Below, piece after piece: positions 12,598 to 23,500 of a stretch of 64,000 bases of DNA. Origin of the DNA: Antedon mediterranea (Eukaryota > Echinodermata > Crinoidea > Comatulida > Antedonidae); contig NC_092674.1 in the NCBI RefSeq assembly GCF_964355755.1, positions 15,565,001-15,629,000 of the forward strand, written 5' to 3'. Under the pieces are notes generated by a model. The model worked only from the letters and a program-made list of their open reading frames with translations, was not told the origin of the DNA and did not search any database. Each line of letters begins with the position of its first letter. The stretch's first letter is position 1. The position numbers and the translations under genes were made by a program.

Positions 12598-12797
12598 ATA
12601 TTATACAGATATTGACTGCTTAGAGGTTAAATATAAGATTTGACATCCCCGAGGGAATGATATTAAGTTCGAGGGAATATATATTTCCCGAAGCGCCAGC
12701 TGAGGGAAATATATATTCCCCGAGAACTTAATATCATTCCCGAGGGGATGTCAAATCTTATATTTAACCGATATAAAAGGCAATATCTGTTATATTA
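12598..12797. repeat. ~200-bp palindrome
   Basis: The two arms (about 95 bp each) are inverted copies centred near 12700 at 'cgaagcgccagctg'. Landmarks are 'agatttgacatccccgag' on the left and 'gaggggatgtcaaatctt' on the right. In the second copy (38131-38262) the centre is removed, leaving arms of roughly 60 bp. The structure can extrude as a long hairpin. Confidence 0.9.
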
Positions 12798-13551
12798 TAT
12801 AGCCAAGAACAAGTCTGCTGGGTTGGGTGAAGCTAGGCTAGCTATAGGCCTCCTTATAGTATTTGTATTGTATTTAAAACAAGCCTGCCTAGACACCTTA
12901 CCTTGCGAAGAATAATATACAGATAATTACTAATTAATGATTCCTTGGCAATAAAATATTCACTTAGGCCTAGGTCGTTTAAATTAACAGAAGAATTTCC
13001 ATCAATAAGCCTATTAATAATAATATTATAATCAGGTAGGCCGAATAAACAATTCGTCGTCTTCTCGATCTTCGAGGAGCCGAATCACCGGATGTTCAGC
13101 GCGTACTAGTTACTAGGTTACTACCGTGAGTTTTGACCAATCATAAACGGTGTTTCATCACATTTAGGGTGGACTTATAACAAATGAGGGCGCTATGTAT
13201 GCATAGCTTAAATAGTTTAGAAGATTAATTTCTTCAAGCAAATTCCGTGGCCCAGCGGATGAAACGTCGTCTTGCGATGGAGTGACAATTCCACCCGAGT
13301 TCAAGATCGAGTAGATGACTTTTGTTTATTTATCGGCAAACTCGAGTGTTGCACACGAAAATTACACAGTCAATATCATCGTACTCGAGAATTTATATGA
13401 TTAATGACAGGGGACACGATTATTACGCGAAAATTACACAGTCAATATCATCGTTCTCGAGGATATATACGATTTACGATCCTCGCAGCGGTAGTCATGT
13501 GATGCAGTTTCAACCAATCACGTTCGCGTATTTACATAGGCTATGTAATAT
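12598..13551. mobile_element. Nested ~0.95 kb element (copy 1)
   Basis: This block interrupts the right arm of the surrounding inverted-repeat element and is found again at 38131-38967, so its edges are fixed by two independent insertions. The shared sequence starts TTATACAGATATTGACTG and stops at GGCTATGTAATA(TA). A TA target duplication would fit both sites. It begins with a ~200-bp palindrome (see separate entry). It contains a tRNA-like segment near 13245-13320 with a GAGTTCAAGATCGAG B-box-like sequence, and an internal direct duplication of 72 bp (13356 and 13428). No protein is recognisable. Confidence 0.8.
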
Positions 13552-14172
13552 AACCAGATAACTAGAAGATCATTACGCTATAGCATATACAATACGGCGC
13601 TTCACTTAATCCACCATGATGGTAGACTGGAGGTTGTAATGTGTTTAAATATATACAATTCTTTTTTTCCATGATAAAAACTAGAAATATATTTGTGAAA
13701 ATATAATATTCTGCCTCTTGCAGAGGCAATAACTAACAAGTGAGGGCGCACTTTATTTTATGGAAGGCCATTTTGATTTGTAGATTTTTAAACACATATC
13801 TGTAAATATTTGAGATTATACTTGAGTTTTCTTTATATGTTATGTATTTTATTATACAATTTATTGTAAACTATATTTAAATTATTGTATAAACTATTAA
13901 TTTTGTAGGTTTTTAGCTTTGTTAATGCATTTTTCAACGGGCGCAAACGGCGTCTCGTAATTTCAGTCACGCTTCGTCGCATTCGCTGTACACAATAATA
14001 CGACATGAGGTAGTTATAAATTGGGTATAAAAGTCAAATTTTCTCGTAAAATCTCAAGTTTTGCAAGACGCAACATCAAGAAATGTTATTACCTATATAC
14101 ATAGAACCTACGGATGAAATTTTATTAGGGTACGTTCTTATACCATGGTGAGGGTGATTTTTGACTGGACTA

Positions 14173-14998
14173 TCTTTGGGCAAAGAATATATATCACAAG
14201 AATGAGTATTCCGCGATTTTCCCTGTAACAGTAATATTGTCCATGTGGTAGGGCGCCGCCATGAGTGAGGATCTGGGATGTATACAACTTTTTGTGACGG
14301 TTTCACTAATCAAAGGCTGGACCACCGGTAGTATTTTCATGATAAAAAATGTTATCAACTACATGCCAACATCATGTTAAATGCTATTTGGATATTTAAT
14401 TATTCGTTTTATTCAATTTATTTAGTAAAAACTGCCGTATAAACAGTTTTATCAACCGGGCGCTACGATAGCGTGACCGGGCGTGTTGGTGTTTACGCGT
14501 TTTCACGAAGGATAGTTTAATAATATTCCTATATTTAACTTGTTTCTGGTAAAACAAATAAATGTTAATGACATTTAACATTTTGTCCTATTAATAACAT
14601 TTATTTTATACTAATTTATATCATAAAAACAATACTTAATTTACCGGGTGTAGAGTAGTACGCGCCGCAATGGTAAAGAATAGGCCAGTGCTGAGTAACG
14701 ATTTGTTGATGTTGGTGTTGCTGTGTTAGGCCTTTTTTGTGAACTAATTTAGCATGTTAGTAAATAATTGTCTGTAAAAGTGAATGTACACTAGTTTGTT
14801 AATAAATTTGTATTATAAAATAGTTTACAATTGCGAAATATATTATCATAATTCTATTTAATGTGACATGTATAATATCTATTAAATCAAGTCTTATTTA
14901 GTATGTATACATCCGCCCTCATAAGGGCATCACTCTCTGGAGCTCTCTGTTACAAATTTTTCATGCAAAAATCGCGGAATACTCATAAATTATATCAA
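14173..14998. mobile_element. ~0.83 kb inverted-repeat element
   Basis: The left part (14174-14232) carries 'gagtattccgcgatttt' followed by 'ctgtaacag'. The right part (14938-14998) carries the inverted equivalents ('ctgttacaa', 'aaaatcgcggaatactc', 'atatcaaagat'). A third copy of the terminus, extending about 85 bp, lies at 35585-35671. The element abuts the long-TIR element on its left and the P element on its right. No coding sequence is recognised in its interior. The boundaries to its neighbours are uncertain. Confidence 0.55.
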
Positions 14999-17900
14999 AG
15001 ATCTTATATACTAAAGATGTGACACTTCCCGCGTTTACGCGTAACACTTTAGAAGCGTCAAATTATAGTGCGCCCCCTCGCTTAAACGAGTAACGAACTT
15101 TTGCGTGACGATCGCAGTATTCTTAAGAAAATGGGATTGAGGAGTCGCGCCAAAGTTTGTATGGTTAAGAAACAATGAATGAAAAGAGAAAAAGTGGAGG
15201 GATATACTGTGCTGCAATTAATTGTAAAAGCAATTCAAAGGCCAACCCAGAACTTAAGTTTTACAATTTTCCCAAAGACAAGAACAGGTAAATTTATGTA
15301 ATTAAATAAGTAGCCTACATCTTAACATAGGCCTATGCTATGTAGGGACTAACCTTACTTTACTGTGTATTCAATTTATACATATATTAATAAACTAGGC
15401 TAGGTAGGCCTATTATTAATAATTATTATTTAAACGTAGGTATGAAATGATTATTATTATCATTATTAGGCTACTACTAGTACATTAATTATATAACAAT
15501 GAACTTACACTAATTTCTTCACTGTTCCCTGGTTATATTACTTTATCCTTTAAAATTTAGTACCTTAAACAACTTTTAAAACTTTCAATTCAAGAAACAT
15601 TTATTGACCAAATATTATATCATTACAATTGTTGGCATATAAGTAAAAATTTGGTCGAAAGACTACAAGAAGCCCAATTGGCATGTCGCTGTAGTCCCTC
15701 TTTTTACATTATACAAATAATAATAAATAATAATAATACTTAATATAAACAAATTGTGATCTTAATTATTTCATGCTTTCCGTCTCATGGTTAATATTTG
15801 CTTTCTGTCTCATGGTTATTTTATTTTGTTTAATTTAACTAGCCGTTACGTACATTACAGTATATTAACGCATGGAATGATTATTATTATCATTATTAGG
15901 CTAGGACATTAGTTATAATAACAGTGAAATTACACTATTTTGATTGTTCCCTGGTTATATTACTTATCCGTTGAGTAGCCCTAACAAACAATTTTTAATT
16001 GAATCTTATACTTAATATTTATGAAATTCAACCGTTAGTTAGTTAGTGGTTTTAGGTTAGGCTTAAGTATTTGACTTTAGGCCCTAACCAATTTGAAAAT
16101 CAATTAGCATGCACGCAGACGTCCTATAATTACGTAAACGTTAATTATAATAAAGCAAAAACTCACCAGACAATTATTAATTTACAGGTGTGCAAAATGG
16201 GCCCAGAACACACGACGCGCGAATTTGAGAAGGAAACCAAGTTCCTATTTACATCGTAATTGCCGCTTGTGCAATATTCATTTCGAAGAATCTCAAATAC
16301 TGATGGTCACAAGAAGACTTGTATGGAATGCAGTCCCTACAATATTTGATGTCCCAAATCCACCACACCAAGTAACAGTGCGGCGTAAATTACCCACAAG
16401 ACACTCGGAGGCAACACCAACTCCAGAAAACAATGTTCGAACGTTACAGACTGTTCACAGTGAAACAAGTAAGTGAATATAGTACTAGTGTACTAATAAA
16501 ATACATTACAATAATTAGATTGTGAAAGTTCTTATTTTCTTCCTGATACAAACATATCGTTCATTAATGTTCTCTTTTTATACTTACCGTATTTGGCCTG
16601 TCAAAAAAAGTTATGTTGGCATTTAATATTTCGTTGTGTGACGTGGTACTTATTCTTAATTGTTGTTTTTGTGTAGGGGCTCCCCGTCATCATTCTGATC
16701 ATAACTATGCTATGACGTCTACCGTGACTCCTTCAACACAAGACAGGACTGAAGATGAGTGCAAAGTTCCAAGTAAGCATTATATACCCTATACACAAAA
16801 TGTTATTTATTAAAGTCTAGATTGACTGATTGGATAACTGACTGACTGATTCCAACTACTACTATTATTAATATTATAATAATAATTATTATTATTATCA
16901 TTCTCAATCACAGATGCATGTGTTCCCTTTTTATTTCCAGATATACCGATACCCTTAAATGAGACGCCGGCTAGACAATCATGTCCGTCAACTTCAAGAC
17001 ATGCCAGTACTTTGAAATATCGAGTGAGGGTATGCCGACTTAAAGCAAAAATGAAGAAGATACAGTCTACCATCATTGAACTAGCAGGTGGTGATCAAAT
17101 CGAAAGTATAATTCAGAAAGCTAAAACCTACATGAGTACTAATGCCTTAGATTTCTTTGCCGGTCAACTACGAATTGGCAAGAAGAAACCAAAGGGCCGT
17201 CGTTATACAGTGAAAGACCGCTTGTTTTCAATGGCGTTACATTTCCAAGGTCCCAGGGCTTACAGGTTTTGTAGAAAGATGTTTGTCCTTCCACACCCAA
17301 GATCACTGAAAAGGTGGCTACAACGGGTCGAAGTGAAACCAGGATTTAATGATGCCACTTTTTCATCATTAAAAATTAGATGTGCAACATTCAACGAACG
17401 TGAACGTGTGGTGGCTGTGTCCCTTGATGAAATGTCCCTGAAACCTGCCATCAAATGAGATGACTCAGCTAAATACTTTAGTATATGTAGCCGGTTACGT
17501 CGTCAAGAAAGTAAGTGTAAAGCACAACTGCGATATCTGTAACAGTGCGATGCGAGAAACCAATCAAAAACTGGAAGACCCAAGGCAGTTCCTAACACAT
17601 TTTAAGTCTTATATGCCCATCAACCAGTACAACGACTTCGGAGGATTAATTATGCCTACTGACAATGTAGTTAATGTCCTATCTATATGTGAAAAGATTT
17701 TTGTTTCTAATTTTAACAAATACTTACATACATCAAACATCATCAGAAAAATAAAGTTAAAAATCGCTACCATGTTACATAGATTTGGTATGAAGTTGAA
17801 TCTTTGTTCACCATCAATTGAAACATTGCTAATTGAAACGTACGTAAACCTACGCATATTCTATGCTGTTAAATTCTTCAACAGAGACATAATCAGTGAT

Positions 17901-18694
17901 AAGAAGAAGAGTAAAAAATTAATTAAAGTATCACATTTATGAGGTATGGTAAAGTTGTAGGAGGTCTGTACGCGCCCCGGTCTGTGCATTATCGGCTACA
18001 AATGATGATCATTACGACGGTCTGGTATGATGATTGAATAATTGTAAATATGATGATTTTATTTCAATGTTTCTACATTTTTTATATTTCCTCTGGGTGG
18101 CCCGTGCATCATTTTGCAATAGTTATTGAGTTAATTTTAAACTGAGACTATACTATAACATAACTAATTGCTATCTCAGGTTTTAAATAAATTATAATAA
18201 CAAATGAATGTCATGGCGAATGATGGGTACATAATGCAGTAGTCCTAGTATGAATTGTCTCAGAATTGACTATCATAATTTGTTTCATGTCATGACTGTA
18301 GGCTTAAGCCTATGATTGTTTATAAATATATTCCTAAAAATTACTGCAATAAAATAGTCGAAGTAGTGATTTTAAAAAGTGACTTCTTGTTCTTTTTTAA
18401 TTGTTTATAACACACTATTTGACTAATATATTTTCCTAATATGCACTGTTTTGCTGCTGGATGAAAAGTAGTATATAAGATCTTTGGAATAAACCAAAGA
18501 TCATATACTATTATTGTGATGAAAAAAATTGAGTATTCAGTTACAATACAGTAGACATATCTGATCCATAAATCTACTCGTTTGAGCGAGAGGGCGCCCT
18601 ATAAAATGAGCTCCATGTGTGTTACATGAATTGCACGTAAAATTCCGAGAGTGTCCTATCTTTAGTATAAGATCTTTGATATTCTTTGCTTTTG
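14990..18694 (+). mobile_element. P-type DNA transposon, internally deleted
   Basis: The ends are inverted: 'atcaaagatcttatatac' plus 'taaagat' at 14991-15020 and 'atctttagtataagatctttgat' at the right end. Sub-terminal similarity continues inward: 'gcgccccctcgcttaaacgag' on the left and, inverted, 'ctcgtttgagcgagagggcg' near 18577. The body carries a THAP/P transposase remnant (separate entry). The right third, 17943-18670, is non-coding. I could not find a convincing 8-bp target duplication, so the outermost bases are uncertain. Confidence 0.75.
15175..17942 (+). pseudogene. THAP-domain P-element transposase remnant
   Basis: Exon 1 (ATG at 15175, donor at 15288) encodes the first half of a THAP zinc finger: YCAAINC, then LKFYNFPKDKNR. 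Exon 2 (16188-16468) gives the second half: CAKWAQNTRRANL, CRLCNIHF and AVPTIFDVP. Together they form the C2CH pattern C-x4-C…C-x2-H and the closing AVPTxF motif, a DNA-binding domain. Exon 3 (about 16677-16771) is a low-complexity linker. Exon 4 (16941-17458) has a coiled segment and the P-transposase fold start, with LPHPRSLKRW and then VSLDEMSLK, which holds the first catalytic Asp; it stops at 17456. The following frame (17460-17942) begins YVAGYVVKKV…CDIC, the C-terminal part of P/THAP9 proteins. The roughly 200 or more residues expected between them, with the remaining catalytic acids, are absent. Exon 2 to exon 3 does not join in phase. The element can bind DNA at most and cannot transpose. 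Confidence 0.85.
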
Positions 18695-18839
18695 GGGGCA
18701 GCAGATATAAACATGACGTAGAGAGAGAGACTTAGCATGCAGTAGGCAAGAGAAAACAAGGCCTAAACTAAGAAGAGCCTAGGCCTAAACTTACATTACA
18801 ATACAAGTTGACAATAATGGTTATAAGCGCCAAGTAATA

Positions 18840-19833
18840 GTTTCATTAAAAGTAAGTAGCCTACCTAGGCCTAGCTAGACTGGGGTGCCACTCAGCCCAG
18901 CCCGGAAAGAAAGTGTCTGAATGCCTACTCCAGGACCAGGGCCTACTACTGCATGCATGCTATGATGAATTACTAGTTTCATTAAAAGTAAGTAGCCTGC
19001 CTAGCTAGACTGGGGTGTGTGGAGCCGTGAAATGTGCAAAAAGTCACATTTGTGCAAACAACCACATTTGTGTAAACATTTTACCTTCAAATGTGCAAAC
19101 AACCACATTTGTGCAAACATTTTACCTTCAAATGTGCAAATCTGTTAAAATTCATAACCCGCAAATGTGCAAACATCACGCCGTTAAATGTAAAAACGAT
19201 CAGTTTTGACGTTAAATGTGCAAAAGGTATTCTACAAATGTGCAAAGCATTCTTCAACCAAGCTCCTATTCCATTTTATATTTTTGGTTCGTAGGTCTTT
19301 CAGAGTAGAAATAACAATAGGAAAAAGAGTATAATAAAATGTTCAATATCATAACTAATTATACTGTTGTATTTTATTATAATCAAAGGCTCCAAATCGC
19401 CTCGGCTAAATTCAAGTCGGCCCCAAGTCAACTCGCCCTGAAGTCAACTCGGCCTCAAGTCAACTCGGCCAAAAACTAATCGGTCAACTAACATTCATAT
19501 TCATTCTAATATTCATCCCTATAACATGCGCACTTCGTTTTTATTATTTTTCTTCTGTTCAGTAGACTTATTTTGTCCCATTCATTTGCACTTTTTGCGT
19601 TTCATTTGCAGGTTATACATTTTTACAGATTTGCACATTTGAAGGTAAAATGTTTGCACAAATGTGGTTGTTTGCACATTTGAAGGTAAAATGTTTGCAC
19701 AAATGTGGTTGTTTGCACAAATGTGACTTTTTGCACATTTCACGGCTCCACAGGGTGCCACTCAGCCCAGCCCGGAAAGAAAAGTGTCTGAATGCCTACT
19801 CCAGGTCTACTGCATGCATGCTATGATGACTTA
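18840..19833. repeat. ~135-bp tandem duplication, one copy interrupted
   Basis: The unit beginning 'gtttcattaaaagtaagtag' and ending near 'atgctatgatga' is present uninterrupted at about 18840-18975. It occurs a second time as 18976-19017 plus 19758-19833, split by the foldback element at 19018-19752. The intact copy preserves the empty insertion site. Confidence 0.9.
19018..19752. mobile_element. Foldback element, 735 bp, 5-bp target duplication
   Basis: Terminal inverted repeats of about 130 bp run from TGTGGAGCCGTGAAATGTGC (19018) to its complement ending GGCTCCACA (19752). Each arm holds two tandem copies of a 41-bp unit (aaacaaccacatttgtg… / …ttcaaatgtgc). The element is flanked by GGGTG on both sides (19013-19017 and 19753-19757), and the uninterrupted tandem neighbour shows a single GGGTG. 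The interior (about 19155-19620) is non-coding but has a decayed 14-bp repeat 'aagtcaactcggcc' at about 19407-19470. There is no transposase, so it depends on another element. Confidence 0.95.
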
Positions 19834-20504
19834 CTGACCACCTCTACTCTATATAGCTGGCTAGGCCTAATATATTTATATATAATGATATAATTTATTA
19901 AGTTTTAAAAGATTTGTTGAAACTAAACTTTCTAATTCAATCATTAAAGAGAATGTGCTGGCCTGTGGCTGTGCTGCGGTTTACAACTCCCTGATGAATG
20001 CGATTAATTATAATTGATTGGTAGCCAACAAATAGTGCTATTTTTTTTAAAGATTATTAGTTGAACTTTTATGAATTATAATTTTATATATAGGCCTATA
20101 CATATAATCCGACAAAAACCCAAATATTTTTTTCTAGCCTAAAAAATACATTTTCTCATTTTTTACTGAATTTTGCTAAAAACTGAATTTACAAACAAAA
20201 GTAAATTAATTTTTCATTTTTCTAACATAAGGGCAATTTATTTGAATGTTTACAAAAAAAATTATAATTAATATTATAATTTTTCCCTAGAAATTAAAAA
20301 ATGCCGGCTGTGCCAAATTGTAGGTGTGTACATATCCATAACAAAATTACAACAAATCATTTTTTCTTAGTTGCTTCTTCGATATTGTCTATGGAGGCAT
20401 AACCAACTTTGACTTTATTTGAGGGAAAATTTAATATTTTTAATAGTAGAGTGTTTAAACTTCCTATCAATTAATATTTCCTATAAATTTATATTGTATT
20501 TTAG
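19834..20504. other. AT-rich upstream region of MBLAC1-like gene
   Basis: No coding sequence is seen. A likely acceptor (ttttag, 20499-20504) just before the coding exon suggests that an untranslated first exon lies somewhere here or further upstream. I cannot place it or the promoter. Confidence 0.4.
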
Positions 20505-20538
20505 TATCCCAAACAGACCAGTACTTGCCAACTAGACA

Positions 20539-23500
20539 ATGCAAATCAATGTCTTTGATCCGTTAACCAATTCAAGTGTCGATGTTCCTCTACGAAAGAC
20601 GCCTTCTTCAGGCTTTGTAGTGTCTCTGAGAACACTTGGTAAGTATCAAGGGTCACCTTACTTTATTATCATCCTAAATCACCCAATGGGACATTCTGTG
20701 TCACTTTGAGGTCTCCACTCAATATTTCTAATCAAATGTTCAAGTCTTAGCAACATGATTAGTAAAACTTGAATACAACTAAATTCAATTCACATTTATT
20801 CAGCAATATATATATATATATATATATTTTCTTTGTAGTTCACCACCACCTTTTTATTCATTCAATATTTCAGTAAATAATTTCTAAACATTTTCTACCT
20901 TTGTTTGTTTGTTTCCTTTTTTTGCCCAAATTAATATCATAATGTTAACCTTTAGTATCAATCATACTGTACCATTAGTAAAAATGATTTTTGTTAAATC
21001 ACATTCATTTATATTTCATTTAACATTTTTGTTTTCTGTATAATTACTATACATTAATACAAGTATTTATTTGGTTAAATCATCTATTTGCAAAACCAAT
21101 TGTATATTAATCAAAATTACAGTCTTTGTTACTCATTTAACTGTGCTTTTATACTACAGTAACTACATACAGTAGATTAAATGCATTGTATGGTGTGTGC
21201 ACTGATAGTATTAAGTATTAACCTGCACACCTACATACAAACATGTAAACATACACAATCATTACATAAGTTTGCACCTTTAGTATATCATTATTATGAA
21301 TTACCGTAAATATTTAAATACGTTTACTTATTATAAACACTTTAAATATAATGTAATACATAAATACTTATTATAAACACTTTAAATATAATGTAATACA
21401 TAAATACTTATTATAAACACTTTAAATATAATGTAATACATAAATACTTATTATAAACACTTTAAATATAATGTCATTTATTATAAAATATTGCATTCTT
21501 GTCTCCATTTTAGTACATAGAATACAATATTAATTAATAGAGCATTTTTTTTTTATTAAAAAAAATATTTAAGTATTTTTACATGTTTAAACATAAATAT
21601 ATATTTACATTGCTACATACACTTATTGCAGGAATCTTTTAAGACCCTTTGAAAAAAAATAAAAAAATCACAAAGAAAATCATTAAATAAAATTTCATAC
21701 TGTACAAGTTGAGAAACATAAAGAAACATCTTGATGGATTTAAGGCAAAATTCATTACAATTGATGACATGATACAGAATGATAACATTTTGAATTATAA
21801 TATAATAGATGTTTACTACTATTTTATTTGAAAGGCATCTACTTTGATGGTGCAGTAGGACTTAGCTATCGAGTTGGTGGTGATGGAAAGGAGAGAAAAG
21901 TTGTATGCACATCAGAAGATGGTAAACATTTAGTTGAACCAATAAATGGCTGGGCCAACCATTCTTCCTATGAACTTATTAGCAGTGCTCCAGGTAATAT
22001 TCTTTAATTTAATAGATATTCTGCAACAGTAAGAAGCTGATACAGAATGTTGGGAGAGAGAAACGCCACTTGGAGGGTTCCCAATCAACTTTTCAACTCA
22101 TTAATTTGGACGAGTATAATGTATGTGAATATTGTTATGTTAGTTTGGTTTATATTTAAAGGGGGATTCTGGGTTTAAAATTGCTTTTAAATATCGTTTA
22201 TTTATTAAATAAAAAATATTATAACAATATAGACATGTCAGAATGAAAAAGTAATAACGAGAAATAAAAAAAAAATTAAATTTCATATACATTTTAGGGT
22301 AAATTCATAGAAAGTCTGTTTTTCAGCAGCTTAGGGAAGCTCATTAATATTCATGAGATATTTACAAAATCACATCACCAGTGGATTCCAAACTCGCGAC
22401 GTCATGTACGTTGTCTTTGTCAACTAATTTACATCTCTCTCCCCTGTCAAACGACGACCACCCGATCATTGTGAAATACATTTTTTGTAGATTTTCTAAG
22501 CTAGGCCTAAAGTGTAATAATAACAGTAGTAGCATATATTTATTTGACATTTAATGAAATACAAAATTTAGTACAGATTACGGAGTCATAAATTATACTA
22601 TTTTTATACCTCTATAGTACAGATCGTATTATCGGCTTCACGTACAATACTACTCGAGGCCTAGCCTAATGGGCGAGAGCCATTCTGACTAGGGATTCCA
22701 TGCCACGATGGCTACGTTAAAACAGTGGGGCCCATAGCCCTAGCTAGCCTACTACTAGACGATTGGCCCATAAATAACAAAACCCATCCTATCAACCAAA
22801 CTCATAAACAATCTAAACCTAAAACGTTCTACAAAATCGGCTGTAAATATTGAAGCAAAACAAGGTCCGATCGCCGTCCACACGTATGGTTTCCCGATCG
22901 TCTAAAATAAAATAGGCTTAGTTTACTCTCCAAAAAAGCGGATACTCATGCATCAAGCAAGTACAGTACTGTAGACCAGGTAGTAGGAAGGAGACCTAGC
23001 CGATCCGGCCCAGTTAAAAATTGCGCTAGCTAGTGTAGTAGACCCTATGCGAATTGATACTACCAGGCCTTTTACTATAGGCTGCACTACAAAAATATTC
23101 CAACTCTCTCATTCGAGCTATATTATCTATACCATTCCGGTAGGTCGAGTCGACCTTCAATCAAATACTGTATATCGTTCATGTTGTGATTATAGACGGG
23201 GTATACTCGACCCGACCAGTTTGGTATTGTTGTATCTGCTTATCACGTGACGATGCCAGGCATGCCGGGCAGCAGAGAGAGCATGTGTATCGTCGTCTCG
23301 CTCGATCCGATCCTCAGCAGGAATGTACAGTATACGTTACGCTTCATTGATTTTGATTTTTCCCTAAGTCGGTGCGAAAATCGGCAAACGTAAAGTGCAA
23401 ACATATCTAATTTTTCACTATTTTGATGAATTTTCATAAAAAATTTACTTTATAAATGGGAAGACCGACTAAAATTACATCAGATAAGTATAATTTTACA

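Larger units (their letters stand above)
10638..14172. mobile_element. DNA element with ~0.8 kb terminal inverted repeats
   Basis: The left end TAGTCCAGTCAAAAATCACC (10638) recurs as its inverted complement at the right end (…TGACTGGACTA, 14172). The match continues inward for hundreds of bases. The left arm is 10638 to about 11480. The right arm is 13552-14172 plus 12465-12597, split by the nested element at 12598-13551. The left arm has about 65 bp near 11077-11142 that the right arm lacks. Shared landmarks include 'cctctgcaagaggcag' (11150 and 13716) and 'gcgtggatatcacaatgcat' (11360 and 12548, inverted). The single-copy core (about 11480-12465) has no transposase I can recognise, so the element is non-autonomous. 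A target duplication is unclear; only a dinucleotide AT could be argued. Confidence 0.85.

Noticed and set aside
13245-13320. Functional tRNA gene
   Set aside because: B-box-like sequence is present but no acceptor-stem pairing; the same segment occurs in the second transposon copy.
17260-17454. Minus-strand frame opposite the P transposase
   Set aside because: Shadow of the real plus-strand coding frame.
19015-19294. Frames with regularly spaced cysteines and histidines resembling a zinc-binding repeat
   Set aside because: They lie entirely in the foldback arm; the Cys/His pattern is a translation of the 41-bp DNA repeat and begins at the insertion boundary.
21326-21475. CRISPR-like array
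   Set aside because: Units are directly adjacent with no unique spacers; eukaryotic intronic tandem repeat.
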